Shown here piece after piece: positions 35,201 through 44,216 of a stretch of 64,000 nt of DNA. The stretch covers positions 124,001 to 188,000 of the forward strand of contig CABJBA010000009.1 of the NCBI GenBank assembly GCA_902363735.1, given 5' to 3'. This DNA is from Clostridiaceae bacterium (GTDB lineage: Bacteria; Bacillota; Clostridia; Lachnospirales; Lachnospiraceae). The first letter of the stretch is position 1; each line of letters begins with the position of its first letter. The notes beneath the pieces were generated by a model. It was given only the letters and a program-made list of their open reading frames with translations. It had not been told where the DNA came from and did not search any database. The translations under genes were made by a program, and so were the position numbers.

Positions 35201-35567
35201 GATGCTGAGGCCAGTTAAATTCGATTCCTCCGCTGATCCAGGGACCGCACAGCCCTACCAGGGCAGGCTTGATCACGTGGTTATAATATACAAAATCATA
35301 TTGGTTTGTTTTGTCAAAAGCCCTCTGGATTCTGCCTCCCAGCTCCGGAAGTATCATAACCTTTAAATATTCATTTTCCAGCCATACAGCCCTGTATGTT
35401 TTATTAATTTTTTCATCATATATTTTTTCCACTGCAGGATAAGGATAAATTTTTCCTGAGCTTCCCTGATAAACCCGTCTTTCAAGAAACATGGGATTCT
35501 TATCTGCTTCCCCGGCTTCATAGGTGGGAATGACAATGGACTCCTCCCAGATCTTAACTGTATTCAT
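32265..35567 (-). CDS. DUF5107 protein fused to TPR repeats
   Basis: 1100 residues. The first ~380 residues form a DUF5107 domain, an aldose-epimerase-like or glycosidase-like beta-sandwich (LPELGGRIQRAFDKTNQYDFVYYN, GGIEFNWPQHHRPNT, TWGCGDFGKAWDRN). From about residue 450 to the end are many tetratricopeptide repeats (for example EPYYNLGLALLYQHKLDDAFDAFYKATW). No signal peptide is present, so it is cytoplasmic. It is divergent from an AraC regulator gene. Such proteins accompany plant-glycan and sugar gene clusters in gut bacteria; biochemical function is unknown. Confidence 0.85.
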   Translation of the reverse strand: MNTVKIWEESIVIPTYEAGEADKNPMFLERRVYQGSSGKIYPYPAVEKIYDEKINKTYRAVWLENEYLKVMILPELGGRIQRAFDKTNQYDFVYYNHVIKPALVGLCGPWISGGIEFNWPQHHRPNTCSPVDYMLIEQEDGSKTCRICDVDQMYGTKGEASFTLYPRKAYIEIKGRLYNPTPLPQTFLWWANPAVPVNDYTQSIFPPDVHAVMDHGKRDVSRFPIATGIYYKHDYSEGVDISRYKNIPVPTSYMAEKSSFDFVGGYDYQVGAGILHVADHHISPGKKQWTWGCGDFGKAWDRNLTDEDGPYIELMTGVYTDNQPDFTWLKPMEEKTFTQYFMPYKAVGAVKNASIHAVINLETTEDEIRVIAYGTQEYPKARILLTYDGDILLDETVLLSPVHTYEKNLNLSVKDETKLKLQVLEEGKELVSCIPLKTEIPKIPSPAEAAKEPEEIMTNEELYLTGLHIEQYRHATYRPDPYYLEGLKRDSEDIRINNAYGSLLMRRGCFEDAERCFRKAIKRATWRNPNPYDSEPYYNLGLALLYQHKLDDAFDAFYKATWSSEQQEMSFYYLSCIEGVRGNYESGLELVEKGLVKNAHNVKARGLKAYLLRKLGRSEEAAKAIRENLEVDSFDYVSRLESGYIDRERREEIRKDICRLTREYHENYLMAARHYGEFGAYEEAVNALEQCPGDWPMLYYYKAYYQGLMGQDTSEALKKAEYCSTDFCFPNKLEDILVLEFAVRINPAGANACYYLGNLYYDKIQYKTAVSYWERSAQLNSDFSIVWRNLSLAYYNKENKPEKARAAMEKAYGLNPQDARIFLELDQLYKKLDMPVAERLKHYESSRDVFMKRDDLMIEYATLLNIQGHYNEAYEFIMENKFHPWEGGEGKVTAQYSTALTELARQALKTREWDKARNYLQKALVYPDNLGEGKLEGTKDNHINYYLGVVMKNLGRQQEAEGFFEAAGTGINEPAGMMYYNDQPADMIYYQGLAKARLGRTAEAKARFNKLLDYGEQHMFDHIRIEYFAVSLPDFLIFEDDLDRKNKAHCNYLIGLGKLGLGELEEAENALKEAVRLEATHLNAIRYLNMVKDTVWEKKV

Positions 35568-35669
35568 TTTGTGCCTCCTTTTCAGTTCTTGCCTATACTA
35601 TATAACCCACACCTTTTATTTTCATTACATTTAGTTGCCTTATAATTTATAAAAATTGCTCTAATAGAA

Positions 35670-35698
35670 TTGACTATTTTCTATTTTTTTCCTATAAT
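35670..35698 (+). promoter_or_regulatory. Sigma-A promoter of the AraC-family regulator
   Basis: TTGACT (35670-35675), a 17-bp spacer, then TATAAT (35693-35698); close to consensus. The predicted start is about 25 nt before the ATG at 35730. Confidence 0.8.
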
Positions 35699-35729
35699 GA
35701 TTTCACATACAAGGAAAGGAGGCTCTCCT

Positions 35730-36578
35730 ATGCTGTCAACAGAACGGGGCATTGCAGCCGGCTCAGACTATTACGTCTATACCCCCAGCACTCAGGCCAA
35801 AAACCTCTTCTTATATCCCATCAACATGGGCCTGTTCCGGTATCAGCCCGGTTATTCCCTTCACAGGAATGCGTATGACAGTTTCCTGATTATGTTTGTG
35901 CGAAAGGGAGAATGTCAGGTAGAAACCGAAGGACGGACCCTTTATGCCCATGCCGACCAGGTAGTCCTCTTAAACTGTTACGAACCTCACGCATACTGGA
36001 CTTCCATAGGCTGGGAAGCAGAGTGGCTCCATTTTGACGGCAATACTGCACTGGGGTATTATGAAGCAATCCTGGCAGGGGGAGCTCCTGTCATCACCTT
36101 AAGGGATACCTATCGTCTGGAAAAATATCTCCACAAGATCTATCTGCAGTTTAAGGAACGCATTTCCATAAAGGAAGCCCTGCTTAATAATTACATTGTC
36201 AACATTCTGACTGAGCTTCTGGTCAATAAGGATATGGAACATTCTGAAAATATTTCCTCCAGCATCATTGAAGACACCATTGCCTACATCAACGATCATC
36301 TGACAGATTCCCTCACCTTAAAGGATCTGGCTGGGCAGGCCTCTTTAAGCCCCTTTTATTTCAGCAGGTTATTTAAAAAGGAATCTGGTTTTTCTCCTCA
36401 TGAGTATGTCATAGCCGCCCGGATCAACAATGCCAAGTTCCTTTTAAAGTCCTCTGATACCAGCATTAAAGATATCTGTTACAGCACCGGCTTTTCCAGT
36501 GAAAGCAGTTTTTGTACCACATTTAAGAAGGTGGCGGGAACCACGCCTTCCGAATACAGGTTTTCCATCCGAAGCTGA
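35730..36578 (+). CDS. AraC-family transcriptional regulator
   Basis: 282 residues from the ATG at 35730, which has AGGAGG 7 bp upstream; a longer in-frame start at 35670 lies inside the promoter. The N-terminal cupin-like sensor domain (residues ~25-150) is followed by two helix-turn-helix motifs (LTLKDLAGQASLSPFYFSRLFKKE; DTSIKDICYSTGFSSESSFCTTFKK). Neighbours suggest sugar sensing and control of the divergent DUF5107 gene and/or the ABC transporter downstream. Confidence 0.93.
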   Translation: MLSTERGIAAGSDYYVYTPSTQAKNLFLYPINMGLFRYQPGYSLHRNAYDSFLIMFVRKGECQVETEGRTLYAHADQVVLLNCYEPHAYWTSIGWEAEWLHFDGNTALGYYEAILAGGAPVITLRDTYRLEKYLHKIYLQFKERISIKEALLNNYIVNILTELLVNKDMEHSENISSSIIEDTIAYINDHLTDSLTLKDLAGQASLSPFYFSRLFKKESGFSPHEYVIAARINNAKFLLKSSDTSIKDICYSTGFSSESSFCTTFKKVAGTTPSEYRFSIRS

Positions 36579-36611
36579 AAAAACAGCCCTGCATTGCAGA
36601 GGCTGTTTTTT
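36578..36611. terminator. Bidirectional terminator after the AraC gene
   Basis: An 11-bp stem AAAAAACAGCC / GGCTGTTTTTT with a 12-base loop starts at the AraC stop codon. It serves the convergent gene at 36626 as well. Confidence 0.85.
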
Positions 36612-36625
36612 CATTTCCAGGCAAT

Positions 36626-37690
36626 TTATTCCGCTGCCTTGCCCATTACTTCCTTGTAATTTTCAGGTGTTACTACCACTGCATCCACTGCTGTTTCCAG
36701 GGGAACTTCTTTTCCGGCAATCACATCGTATAAAACCTTCACAGAACCGGCTCCTACAGAGTCAGAAGAAAAGTACGCTGCTGCCTTCATACTGGTTCCT
36801 TCGGCTCCCTTATTGTTCCATTCATCTTTTGCCAAGTAACCGCCTAATCCAACTACACATGCGTCTTTATCAAGACCTGCACTCTCCAGAGCACGAACTG
36901 CACCTATGGTTCCTTCTTCATTGGCACCGGTTATCAGCCATCTTTTAATTTCCGGATGAGCCGTAATCACTGAGGTGGCGGCAACATTACCTTTTTCTGT
37001 AGTTCCATCATAATCTGCTTTATAAATCCGCTCTTTGGCAAAATTGGGGCTTACTTCGATAAATTTATCATATTCGCCTTCCGCACGGGGTACACAGGAA
37101 GAAACCGTATCCATGGTCATAATAAGCAGTCCGCATTCCGGATCTTCAGCCAGATTGTTTTCATTGGCATAGTCTGCCAGCCACTGGCCGTTTGCCTCTC
37201 CGATTACATATGCATTAATTCCCACCCATGGAGCAATCTTATCTCCTGCATCGGTCTGAAGGGCATCATCTGCCGCTACAATGGGAATTCCGGCCTCCTT
37301 GCACTTATCAACTACTGCCTGAGACATGGTCTGGTCAGGAATGCAGGTTACAATTCCCTTTGCCTTATTGGCAATCGCATTATCAATAGCCTTTAAATAT
37401 TCTTCTGGATTCATCTTTGCATCCACATAAATGAATTCATCACCCTGTTCTTCTACAGCCGCCTGAGCTGCTGCCCCCTCATCAATAAACCAGGTCTGAT
37501 CCCCCGCTTTATAAATGCCATAAATAACTCCCTTTTCCGTACCGCCAGTTGTACTTTCTCCTGATTCTGCTGCTTTGGTTGTCCCTGCTCCTGCCGTGGT
37601 AGTGGCGGTGCTTTCATCAGAAAATCCGCTGCACCCCGTCAACCCTGCCGCCAATGCTGCTGCCATCATAAATACTGTTGCTTTTTTCAT
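36626..37690 (-). CDS. Arabinose-type periplasmic-binding-protein-like lipoprotein
   Basis: 354 residues with lipobox LTGC near residue 20 and a Thr/Gly-rich linker. The mature protein has the class I binding-protein fold of AraF (YKAGDQTWFIDEGAAAQAA, IVTCIPDQTMSQAVVDKCKEAGIPIVAADD, GANEEGTIGAVRALE). It heads an SBP - (gap) - permease - ATPase run on the minus strand. L-arabinose or a related pentose/hexose is the likely ligand; the nearby aldose epimerase fits. Confidence 0.88.
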   Translation of the reverse strand: MKKATVFMMAAALAAGLTGCSGFSDESTATTTAGAGTTKAAESGESTTGGTEKGVIYGIYKAGDQTWFIDEGAAAQAAVEEQGDEFIYVDAKMNPEEYLKAIDNAIANKAKGIVTCIPDQTMSQAVVDKCKEAGIPIVAADDALQTDAGDKIAPWVGINAYVIGEANGQWLADYANENNLAEDPECGLLIMTMDTVSSCVPRAEGEYDKFIEVSPNFAKERIYKADYDGTTEKGNVAATSVITAHPEIKRWLITGANEEGTIGAVRALESAGLDKDACVVGLGGYLAKDEWNNKGAEGTSMKAAAYFSSDSVGAGSVKVLYDVIAGKEVPLETAVDAVVVTPENYKEVMGKAAE

Positions 37691-37755
37691 TTTATAACCC
37701 TCCTGTTTTATTTTTGCTTTATTCTAAGAAAGCCTGATGGCTCTCCATGGAATCC

Positions 37756-38742
37756 CTATAAGTTTTTCATAGAAGCTGCCAATAAATCCTTCTCTCTCTT
37801 CTGTTTTCTGACATAGTCTGTAGCCAGCGCAAACAGCAGAAGACCGCCCTTTGCCACATACTGCCAGAAGCTGGGAACATTGACCATGGTCAGTCCCGTA
37901 TTAAAGGACTGGATCAAAATAATGCCCAGAATGGTTCCTCCCATATCACCCACACCGCCTGCAAATGAAACCCCTCCTAAGATGACCGCAGTAATGGCAT
38001 CAAACTCCAGGTTTATATTAGCTGCGGGCTGTCCTGAGTTCATGCGGGCAGCAAAAACAATACCGCCGATGGAACAGAGAACACCCATCATGATATAGGT
38101 AGTCGTAATAATCCTTCTGGGATTTAATCCGGCCAGTCTGGCCGCCTCCCTGCTGCCTCCGATTGCATATATGCTTCTTCCGAATTTGGTCCTGGCAAGA
38201 ATGATTCCAAACAGAATCATACAGATCACCATAATCCATACGGAAAGAGGAATGTTTAAAATTCTGGCTCTTCCCAGGATAATAAATGTCTTATTGCTGA
38301 TGGAAACAGGTTTTCCCCCGCAGAGAATATATGCAAAGCCTCTGATAATGGACTGAGTCACCAAAGTTGCGATAAATGCCTCCAGATGAATCTGATTCAC
38401 CATAAAAGCATTAAAAACCCCTACCAATACACCGCAGCCAATGGTAATCAGAACTGCTGCGCCAAAAGGTACTCCTTTGCTGACCAGCAAAGCTGCCACA
38501 ACTCCGGAAAATGCAGCCAGAGAGCCGGGAGATAAATCATTTTGTCCTGCAATAATCAGATATGTATGTCCCACCGCAATCAGCCCCACAAGGGATGCTG
38601 CAATCAAAATGTTGATCATATTGGTGAGAGAAAGGAAGTTCTTATTCATTGCGGTAAAAAGCGCAAATACCGCTGCAATTGCGGCCAGCAATACGATCTT
38701 GTCACCGCTGATTCTTAATCCGCTTTTCTTATTGGTTCCCAT
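37756..38742 (-). CDS. Sugar ABC permease, AraH/RbsC family
   Basis: 328 residues with about eight to ten membrane segments and conserved IAGQNDLSPGSLAAFSG and GGVSFAGGVGDMGGTILG blocks of the ribose/arabinose/xylose permease family. The start overlaps the ATPase stop. It lies between the ATPase and binding-protein genes. Confidence 0.9.
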   Translation of the reverse strand: MGTNKKSGLRISGDKIVLLAAIAAVFALFTAMNKNFLSLTNMINILIAASLVGLIAVGHTYLIIAGQNDLSPGSLAAFSGVVAALLVSKGVPFGAAVLITIGCGVLVGVFNAFMVNQIHLEAFIATLVTQSIIRGFAYILCGGKPVSISNKTFIILGRARILNIPLSVWIMVICMILFGIILARTKFGRSIYAIGGSREAARLAGLNPRRIITTTYIMMGVLCSIGGIVFAARMNSGQPAANINLEFDAITAVILGGVSFAGGVGDMGGTILGIILIQSFNTGLTMVNVPSFWQYVAKGGLLLFALATDYVRKQKREKDLLAASMKNL

Positions 38743-40247
38743 TATTCCTGTACCTCCCCAATCATACCAAGGCTTAAAAGCCGGCTTTCCGTTGCTTCCT
38801 CAGCATTTATTTCTCCTGCGATTTTCAATGATTTCATAACAATGATCCGGTCCGACAGACCTAGAACCTCCGGCAGCTCGGAAGAAATCAGGATGACCCC
38901 CAATCCTTGTCCGGCAAAATTGCATATCATCTGATAGAATTCTGATTTGGCCCCTACATCAATTCCTTTTGTGGGTTCATCCAGAATCAGCACCTTGGGA
39001 TTTGTACTGATCCAGCGGGCCACAATACATTTTTGCTGGTTTCCTCCGGAAAGTTCCACAATTTTTTTATCCGGTGAATGAGTTTTAATTTTAAAATCCT
39101 GTATTCCTTTTAACGCTTGTGTCTCCTCTTTTTCCCGGCTGACAAACCCCAGTCTGCTGGAATTAGCATCCAGCATAGAAATATTAATATTGTGACTGAT
39201 GCTTAAATTAGCCAGAATTCCCTGAAGCTTTCGGTCTTCCGGCACCAGCACGATTCCATGCTCCATCGCTTCCCGGGGCGACCGGTTCCGTATTTTCTTT
39301 CCCTCCAGAAAAATTTCTCCGCCTCTTACGGAATCAGCTCCAATGATTGCCCTCATCAGTTCTGTCCTCCCAGCCCCCACAAGGCCCGAAAATCCCAGGA
39401 CTTCTCCCTTTCTTAGGATAAAGGAATTTTCTTTTACGTAATCGGAAGATAAATTTTTAACCTCCAGAAGGACCTCTCCAATCTTTTTATTCCGTTCCAG
39501 ATTCCGATAAATATCTCCTAAATCCCGGCCAACCATCATGCGTATCATTTCTGCTTCCGGAACCTTTCCCGTTTCCACGGTTGCCACATAGCGTCCATCT
39601 TTAAAAATTACCACCTTGTCCGTAATCCTTTGAATCTCATCCATACGGTGAGAAACATAAATGATGATTTTTTCTTCTGATTTCAGCTTCTCGATGATCT
39701 TAAACAGGGATTCAATTTCTGAATCTGACAAAGAAGCCGTCGGCTCGTCAAAACAGATTACCTTTAAATTTTCCCTGGAATAGGCTTTCATAATTTCTAC
39801 CATCTGCTGATAGGCAATGCTCAAATCCTTTACCTTTGCAGCAGGGCTGATGGGAAGTCCAAAGTCCTCAATGATTCCCGCCGCCATCTCATTTGCCTTT
39901 CGGCTGTCAATGAAGCCCAGTCTGTTTACAGGCATCCTTCCCAAATAAATATTTTCTGCCACCGACAATTCCAAAAGTATCTGCCGTTCCTGGTATATGA
40001 CAGAAATCCCGTCTTCAATCGCCTGGTGAGGTGACTGAAAATGCTTTTCAACCCCATCCAAAAGATATTTTCCATCGGTAGGCTGGTAATCCCCATTCAG
40101 CACCTTTAAAAGCGTAGACTTCCCGGCTCCGTTTTCCCCCAGAAATGCCAGCACCTCTCCCGAATGGGCCTGAAAGGAAACCTGATCCAGGGCCTTTACC
40201 CCCGGAAAGTATTTGGATATATTCTGGAATTCCAGCACACTCTCCAT
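38742..40247 (-). CDS. Sugar ABC transporter double ATPase, AraG/RbsA/MglA family
   Basis: 501 residues from the ATG at 40247 (AGGAGG 7 bp upstream), not the in-frame start at 40283. Two ATPase halves are present. The first has Walker A GENGAGKST, Walker B VICFDEPTASLSD; the second has a degenerate P-loop (GLVGAGRTE), signature LSGGNQQKCIVARW and Walker B LILDEPTKGID. Typical of ribose/arabinose/galactose importers. First gene of the minus-strand sugar transport operon. Confidence 0.93.
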   Translation of the reverse strand: MESVLEFQNISKYFPGVKALDQVSFQAHSGEVLAFLGENGAGKSTLLKVLNGDYQPTDGKYLLDGVEKHFQSPHQAIEDGISVIYQERQILLELSVAENIYLGRMPVNRLGFIDSRKANEMAAGIIEDFGLPISPAAKVKDLSIAYQQMVEIMKAYSRENLKVICFDEPTASLSDSEIESLFKIIEKLKSEEKIIIYVSHRMDEIQRITDKVVIFKDGRYVATVETGKVPEAEMIRMMVGRDLGDIYRNLERNKKIGEVLLEVKNLSSDYVKENSFILRKGEVLGFSGLVGAGRTELMRAIIGADSVRGGEIFLEGKKIRNRSPREAMEHGIVLVPEDRKLQGILANLSISHNINISMLDANSSRLGFVSREKEETQALKGIQDFKIKTHSPDKKIVELSGGNQQKCIVARWISTNPKVLILDEPTKGIDVGAKSEFYQMICNFAGQGLGVILISSELPEVLGLSDRIIVMKSLKIAGEINAEEATESRLLSLGMIGEVQE

Positions 40248-40427
40248 TCCTTTCCCTCCTTTTCCACACATTGTGTAATCCATTCACTAATCTTATTATA
40301 CCGCTTATTTTCCGCTCATCATTATTTTCATTTGCTCTGTCGTTGTTAAAACTTGCTTTTCTGCTGACCCCATGTTTTTCTTTTCAAATAAATCCATTAT
40401 ACTTATTTAAAAATGGAGGAGCAAAAT

Positions 40428-41519
40428 ATGAAGACCACAACCAGAGAATTACCGGATAAAAGCGGAAATTTCCATACCATCTACGATATGTCCACCAGCC
40501 TTGGCATGGTAGTTTCCATTACAGCCCTTGGGGCCTCCATTCAAAAAATTGCCATAACAGGTAAAGACGGAAGCTCCCGGCCCATTACTCTGGGCTTTGA
40601 TGATATCACCCAATATGAGCGCTGTGTCTGCTATGCCGGTGCAACATTAGGCCCTAACGCAGGAAGGATCCGGGGAGCCCGCCTTCCCATAAACCAGCAT
40701 GTCCACCATCTGACCCAAAATGACCAGGACAGTCAGCTTCACGGCGGCATAAACAGCCTGTCCGCCTGGCTCTGGCAGGTGCAATCCTTTTCCTGCGGCT
40801 TAGAATCCGCCTCTATCCTTCTGTCTGCCAGGCAGCCCGACGGCCTGGACGGCTATCCCGGAAATCGGATCTATTACACCAGATATACCCTGGAGGACAC
40901 CAACTGGCTCACCATAGAATACAGGGCTGAAACCGACTCTCCTACCTATATTAATATGTCCAATCACACTTACTGGAATCTGTCGGGAAATTTCTCCCGC
41001 ACCGCACTGGAACAAGAGCTTCAGATTTTCGCTAACAATGTATGCATCAATAATAAGAACCACCTGCCTGAGGATATTGTTCCTGCGGCAGATACAGCTT
41101 TTGATTTCCGCCGTATCAGACAGATAAAATCTGCTGCTTCTGCCTGTGACTTCCTGAGCCAGGAACAGCTTGAAATTGGAAAAGGGTATAATAACGCCTA
41201 TATTCTTAATAAAAACCATGCCTTCCGGACTCTCCGGTCCGTCAATCATACAACGCCTTTAAAAAAGGCCTGCACTCTCCGTGACCCGGAAACAGGACTG
41301 ACTTTAAAAATGCTGACTGATGCTCCTGCTCTTGTTCTGTATTCAGGCGGATTTTTGCCCAGCAGCCTTCCACTTCACCATGGTGCTTTTTCCTCCCCCT
41401 CCTGTGCCATTGCACTGGAAGCTCAGGATATTCCGGACGTTATGAATATTCTGCCGGCCAATTACCGCCTTACCACCCCGGACAGGCCCTTCCAACGGAC
41501 TATTCGGTTTCATATATAG
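40428..41519 (+). CDS. galM: Aldose 1-epimerase
   Basis: 363 residues from the ATG at 40428 with GGAGGA 7 bp upstream (the frame also opens 15 bp earlier inside the ribosome site). Signature parts of mutarotases are CVCYAGATLGPNAGRIRGA, NDQDSQLHGGINSLS (catalytic His), MSNHTYWNLSG (second His) and LEAQDIPD near the C-terminal catalytic Glu. It interconverts alpha and beta anomers of sugars. It is divergent from the sugar ABC operon and probably acts on the imported sugar. Confidence 0.92.
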   Translation: MKTTTRELPDKSGNFHTIYDMSTSLGMVVSITALGASIQKIAITGKDGSSRPITLGFDDITQYERCVCYAGATLGPNAGRIRGARLPINQHVHHLTQNDQDSQLHGGINSLSAWLWQVQSFSCGLESASILLSARQPDGLDGYPGNRIYYTRYTLEDTNWLTIEYRAETDSPTYINMSNHTYWNLSGNFSRTALEQELQIFANNVCINNKNHLPEDIVPAADTAFDFRRIRQIKSAASACDFLSQEQLEIGKGYNNAYILNKNHAFRTLRSVNHTTPLKKACTLRDPETGLTLKMLTDAPALVLYSGGFLPSSLPLHHGAFSSPSCAIALEAQDIPDVMNILPANYRLTTPDRPFQRTIRFHI

Positions 41520-41560
41520 AACTTTTCTATTAATACCCTTTATTTATAGTATATTTCGAT

Positions 41561-41590
41561 TTGACTAACATAGGGGCGCTAAGGCATAAT
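41561..41590 (+). promoter_or_regulatory. Probable promoter of the metNIQ operon
   Basis: TTGACT (41561-41566), an 18-bp spacer and CATAAT (41585-41590). The remaining leader to 41679 shows no S-box or T-box. Confidence 0.5.
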
Positions 41591-41679
41591 AGAATAGATT
41601 TGCCCGAAATACAAGACTTAACTGTATATTTTTTACATTCCGATACAAACTAACCTATAAAAACAAGACAGGTGCATTC

Positions 41680-42642
41680 GTGATAGAAATAAAAAACATA
41701 AACAAAGCCTTTGGCGATCTGCAGGTTTTAAAAAACGTCAGCCTGACCATAGAGGACAGTCAGGTATACGGACTTACTGGTCCCAGCGGAGTGGGTAAAT
41801 CCACACTTTTAAATTGTCTGGCCGGGCTGGATTCTTATGATTCCGGCTCGATTGTGGTAGATGGCGTATGTCTGGAATCCCTGGGCGAAAAACAGTCCAG
41901 GCTTTTCCGCAAAAACATGGGAATGATTTTCCAGAACTTTTCTCTGGTCAGCCGGAAAAATGTATATCAGAATATTGCTCTTCCCATGGAATGCTGGGGA
42001 GTCCCGAAAGCTGACATAAAAAAAAGAGTCTATGATCTGGCTGAAATGGTTGGTTTAAAGGACAAATTAAAATCCAGGCCTTCCGAACTAAGCGGCGGGC
42101 AAAAACAGAGAGTTGCTATTGCCCGGGCTCTTACCATGAATCCTAAGTACATACTTTCCGATGAAAGCACCTCCTCCTTAGATCCCAATATTACTTCCTC
42201 TATTTTAAATCTGCTGGAAGATATACGAAAGGAAATGGGAATTACCATCATTATGGTTACCCATGAGATGCCGGTGGTACAGCAGTTCTGCCACAAGATG
42301 GCAATTCTGGAGAGAGGAGAGGTTTCGGCTTATGGAGATGTAAAGGAGCTTTTCCTGCAAAAACCTCCTGCCCTGCAAAAGCTTCTGGGAACATCTGAAA
42401 AAAATCTGGTTCCCGCATCAGGTGTCAATCTCACATTGGAGCTTTCCTTCGGTACCCTTTTATGGGAACTGGGAAAACTGCTTAAATATCCTTATACCAT
42501 GGTAGATTCGGACTTCTTTGAGTTCCGTGACCATAAGTACGGCAATGTAACTATAAATGTAAATACAGAAGATCTGCCTGTTTGCGAAAGCTATCTCCAA
42601 TCCCATGAAATCAATTACCGGGCTGAAAGGAGGGCACTTTGA
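41680..42642 (+). CDS. metN: Methionine-type ABC transporter ATPase
   Basis: 320 residues starting at a GTG with a weak AGG site. Walker [10 protein letters not shown], signature [15 protein letters not shown], Walker [12 protein letters not shown] (Ser replaces the usual Leu before Asp) and switch VTHEMPVV are present. The last ~75 residues form the NIL domain that senses methionine in MetN ([20 protein letters not shown]). It imports methionine or other small organosulfur amino acids. The gene overlaps the permease by 1 bp. Confidence 0.93.
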   Translation: MIEIKNINKAFGDLQVLKNVSLTIEDSQVYGLTGPSGVGKSTLLNCLAGLDSYDSGSIVVDGVCLESLGEKQSRLFRKNMGMIFQNFSLVSRKNVYQNIALPMECWGVPKADIKKRVYDLAEMVGLKDKLKSRPSELSGGQKQRVAIARALTMNPKYILSDESTSSLDPNITSSILNLLEDIRKEMGITIIMVTHEMPVVQQFCHKMAILERGEVSAYGDVKELFLQKPPALQKLLGTSEKNLVPASGVNLTLELSFGTLLWELGKLLKYPYTMVDSDFFEFRDHKYGNVTINVNTEDLPVCESYLQSHEINYRAERRAL

Positions 42643-43325
42643 TGAATACCATTTCCTTATGGCTGGAAAGATCCAATTTATTTCGATACTTTCCATCGGT
42701 CATTGTACCGGCTATCTTTGCTACCCTTCAAATGGTCTTTGTTTCCGCCATTTTATCCATTTTTTTTGGCATGATCCTTGGCATCATTCTGTTCATAACA
42801 GATAAAAACGGACTTTCCCCCAATCAAGGTGTTAATTATATCCTTGGAAAGGTGACAGACATTATCCGTTCATTTCCCACCATGATTTTAATTGTTGCCA
42901 TTGCTCCCCTCACCAGACTGGTTCTGGGAACAAGAATCGGAACAGAGGCCGCTATATTTGCAATCACCATTGGCTGCACTCCATTTGCAACCAGAATGAC
43001 AGAAAATTCACTTCAGACAGTGGACCCCCAACTGATTAAAGCAGCCAAAGCATTTGGTGCTTCCAAGCCCCAGATTGTCTACAAGATCATGCTGGTGGAA
43101 GCCCTGCCCAGTCTGGTGGCCAACTTTACCATTATGCTGATCAATATGCTGAACATGACAGCAATGGCTGGAGCCGTAGGGGCCGGAGGCCTTGGAGCTG
43201 TGGCCCTCACATATGGATACCAGCGGTTTGATTATGCAATCATGTATTTTATTGTTGTCATCCTCATTCTATTGGTTCTTCTGATCCAAGGGTTGGGAAA
43301 AAAGATATATAATAAATTGAATTGA
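42642..43325 (+). CDS. metI: Methionine-type ABC transporter permease
   Basis: 227 residues from the ATG at 42642 (AGGAGG 8 bp upstream). Five membrane segments and the MetI coupling loop (LIKAAKAFGASKPQIVYKIMLVEALP) are present. Its stop lies 15 bp before the binding-protein gene. Confidence 0.94.
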   Translation: MNTISLWLERSNLFRYFPSVIVPAIFATLQMVFVSAILSIFFGMILGIILFITDKNGLSPNQGVNYILGKVTDIIRSFPTMILIVAIAPLTRLVLGTRIGTEAAIFAITIGCTPFATRMTENSLQTVDPQLIKAAKAFGASKPQIVYKIMLVEALPSLVANFTIMLINMLNMTAMAGAVGAGGLGAVALTYGYQRFDYAIMYFIVVILILLVLLIQGLGKKIYNKLN

Positions 43326-43340
43326 CAAAAGGAGAAAGAA

Positions 43341-44216
43341 ATGAAAAAAAGTACTTTATTATTAACATTAGCTGCCATGGCAGCAATAACAGGAATGACC
43401 GGATGCGGAAAAAAAGATGCCGCGCCAGCAACGGAAGCAGTTACCCAGTCCGCTTCATCCCAGGAAACCTCAAAGGAAGCTGCTAAAAAAATCGTAATCG
43501 GAGGAACCGCTATTTCCCAGGTCTACTACGATGCCATCAAGGAAATTTTTGAAGCCAAAGGATATGAAACGGAGTTTAAAACCTTTGATGCCAATCCGGT
43601 AGTTTTAGAAGCCTGTGCAAGTGGGGAAACAGACATGGCTCTGGGACAGCACAAAAAATTTGTTATGAGTTATAATGAAAACAATGGAGCTGCTCTTGAC
43701 ATGGCAAAGCCATACGCCATGTATACCGGGATCGGCCTGTATTCAGAAAAACATGCTTCAATCTCAGAATTCCCTGACAATGCAAAGATTGCAGTAATGA
43801 ACGACGCCATGAATGAGGACATTGCCCTCAGAATTTTAGAGCAGGAAGGTCTGATCAAGATCAATGCGGACCAAAAGCAGGCCACAGTTGCCGACATCAT
43901 TGAAAACCCGAAAAACCTTGAAATTATTGAAATGGAACAGGGACAAACTGTAACAGCTCTTGCAGATTTAGATGGCGCATGTGTATTCTTTACTCACATG
44001 GCAGCTTCCGGAAAGGACGCCTCAACTTACATTGCAAGAGATACTTCCATGATTAATTATCCCATGGGTGTTATCGTAAGAGAAGAGGATGCTGCTTCTG
44101 ACTGGGCAGTTGCCTTTGCAGAGTGTTTCAAAGACCAGGCTGTTCAGGAAAAAATAAACAAGGCATTTCCAAGTGTATTTGAGTTTTACACCAGCGACGA
44201 TCAGGTAAAAGAATAA
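43341..44216 (+). CDS. metQ: MetQ/NlpA-family substrate-binding lipoprotein
   Basis: 291 residues with lipobox MTGC near residue 22. NlpA family features include IVIGGTAISQVYYDAIKEIF and IAVMNDAMNEDIALRILEQEGLI. It delivers methionine or a related compound to MetNI. The stop overlaps the DUF169 start (TAATG). Confidence 0.9.
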   Translation: MKKSTLLLTLAAMAAITGMTGCGKKDAAPATEAVTQSASSQETSKEAAKKIVIGGTAISQVYYDAIKEIFEAKGYETEFKTFDANPVVLEACASGETDMALGQHKKFVMSYNENNGAALDMAKPYAMYTGIGLYSEKHASISEFPDNAKIAVMNDAMNEDIALRILEQEGLIKINADQKQATVADIIENPKNLEIIEMEQGQTVTALADLDGACVFFTHMAASGKDASTYIARDTSMINYPMGVIVREEDAASDWAVAFAECFKDQAVQEKINKAFPSVFEFYTSDDQVKE

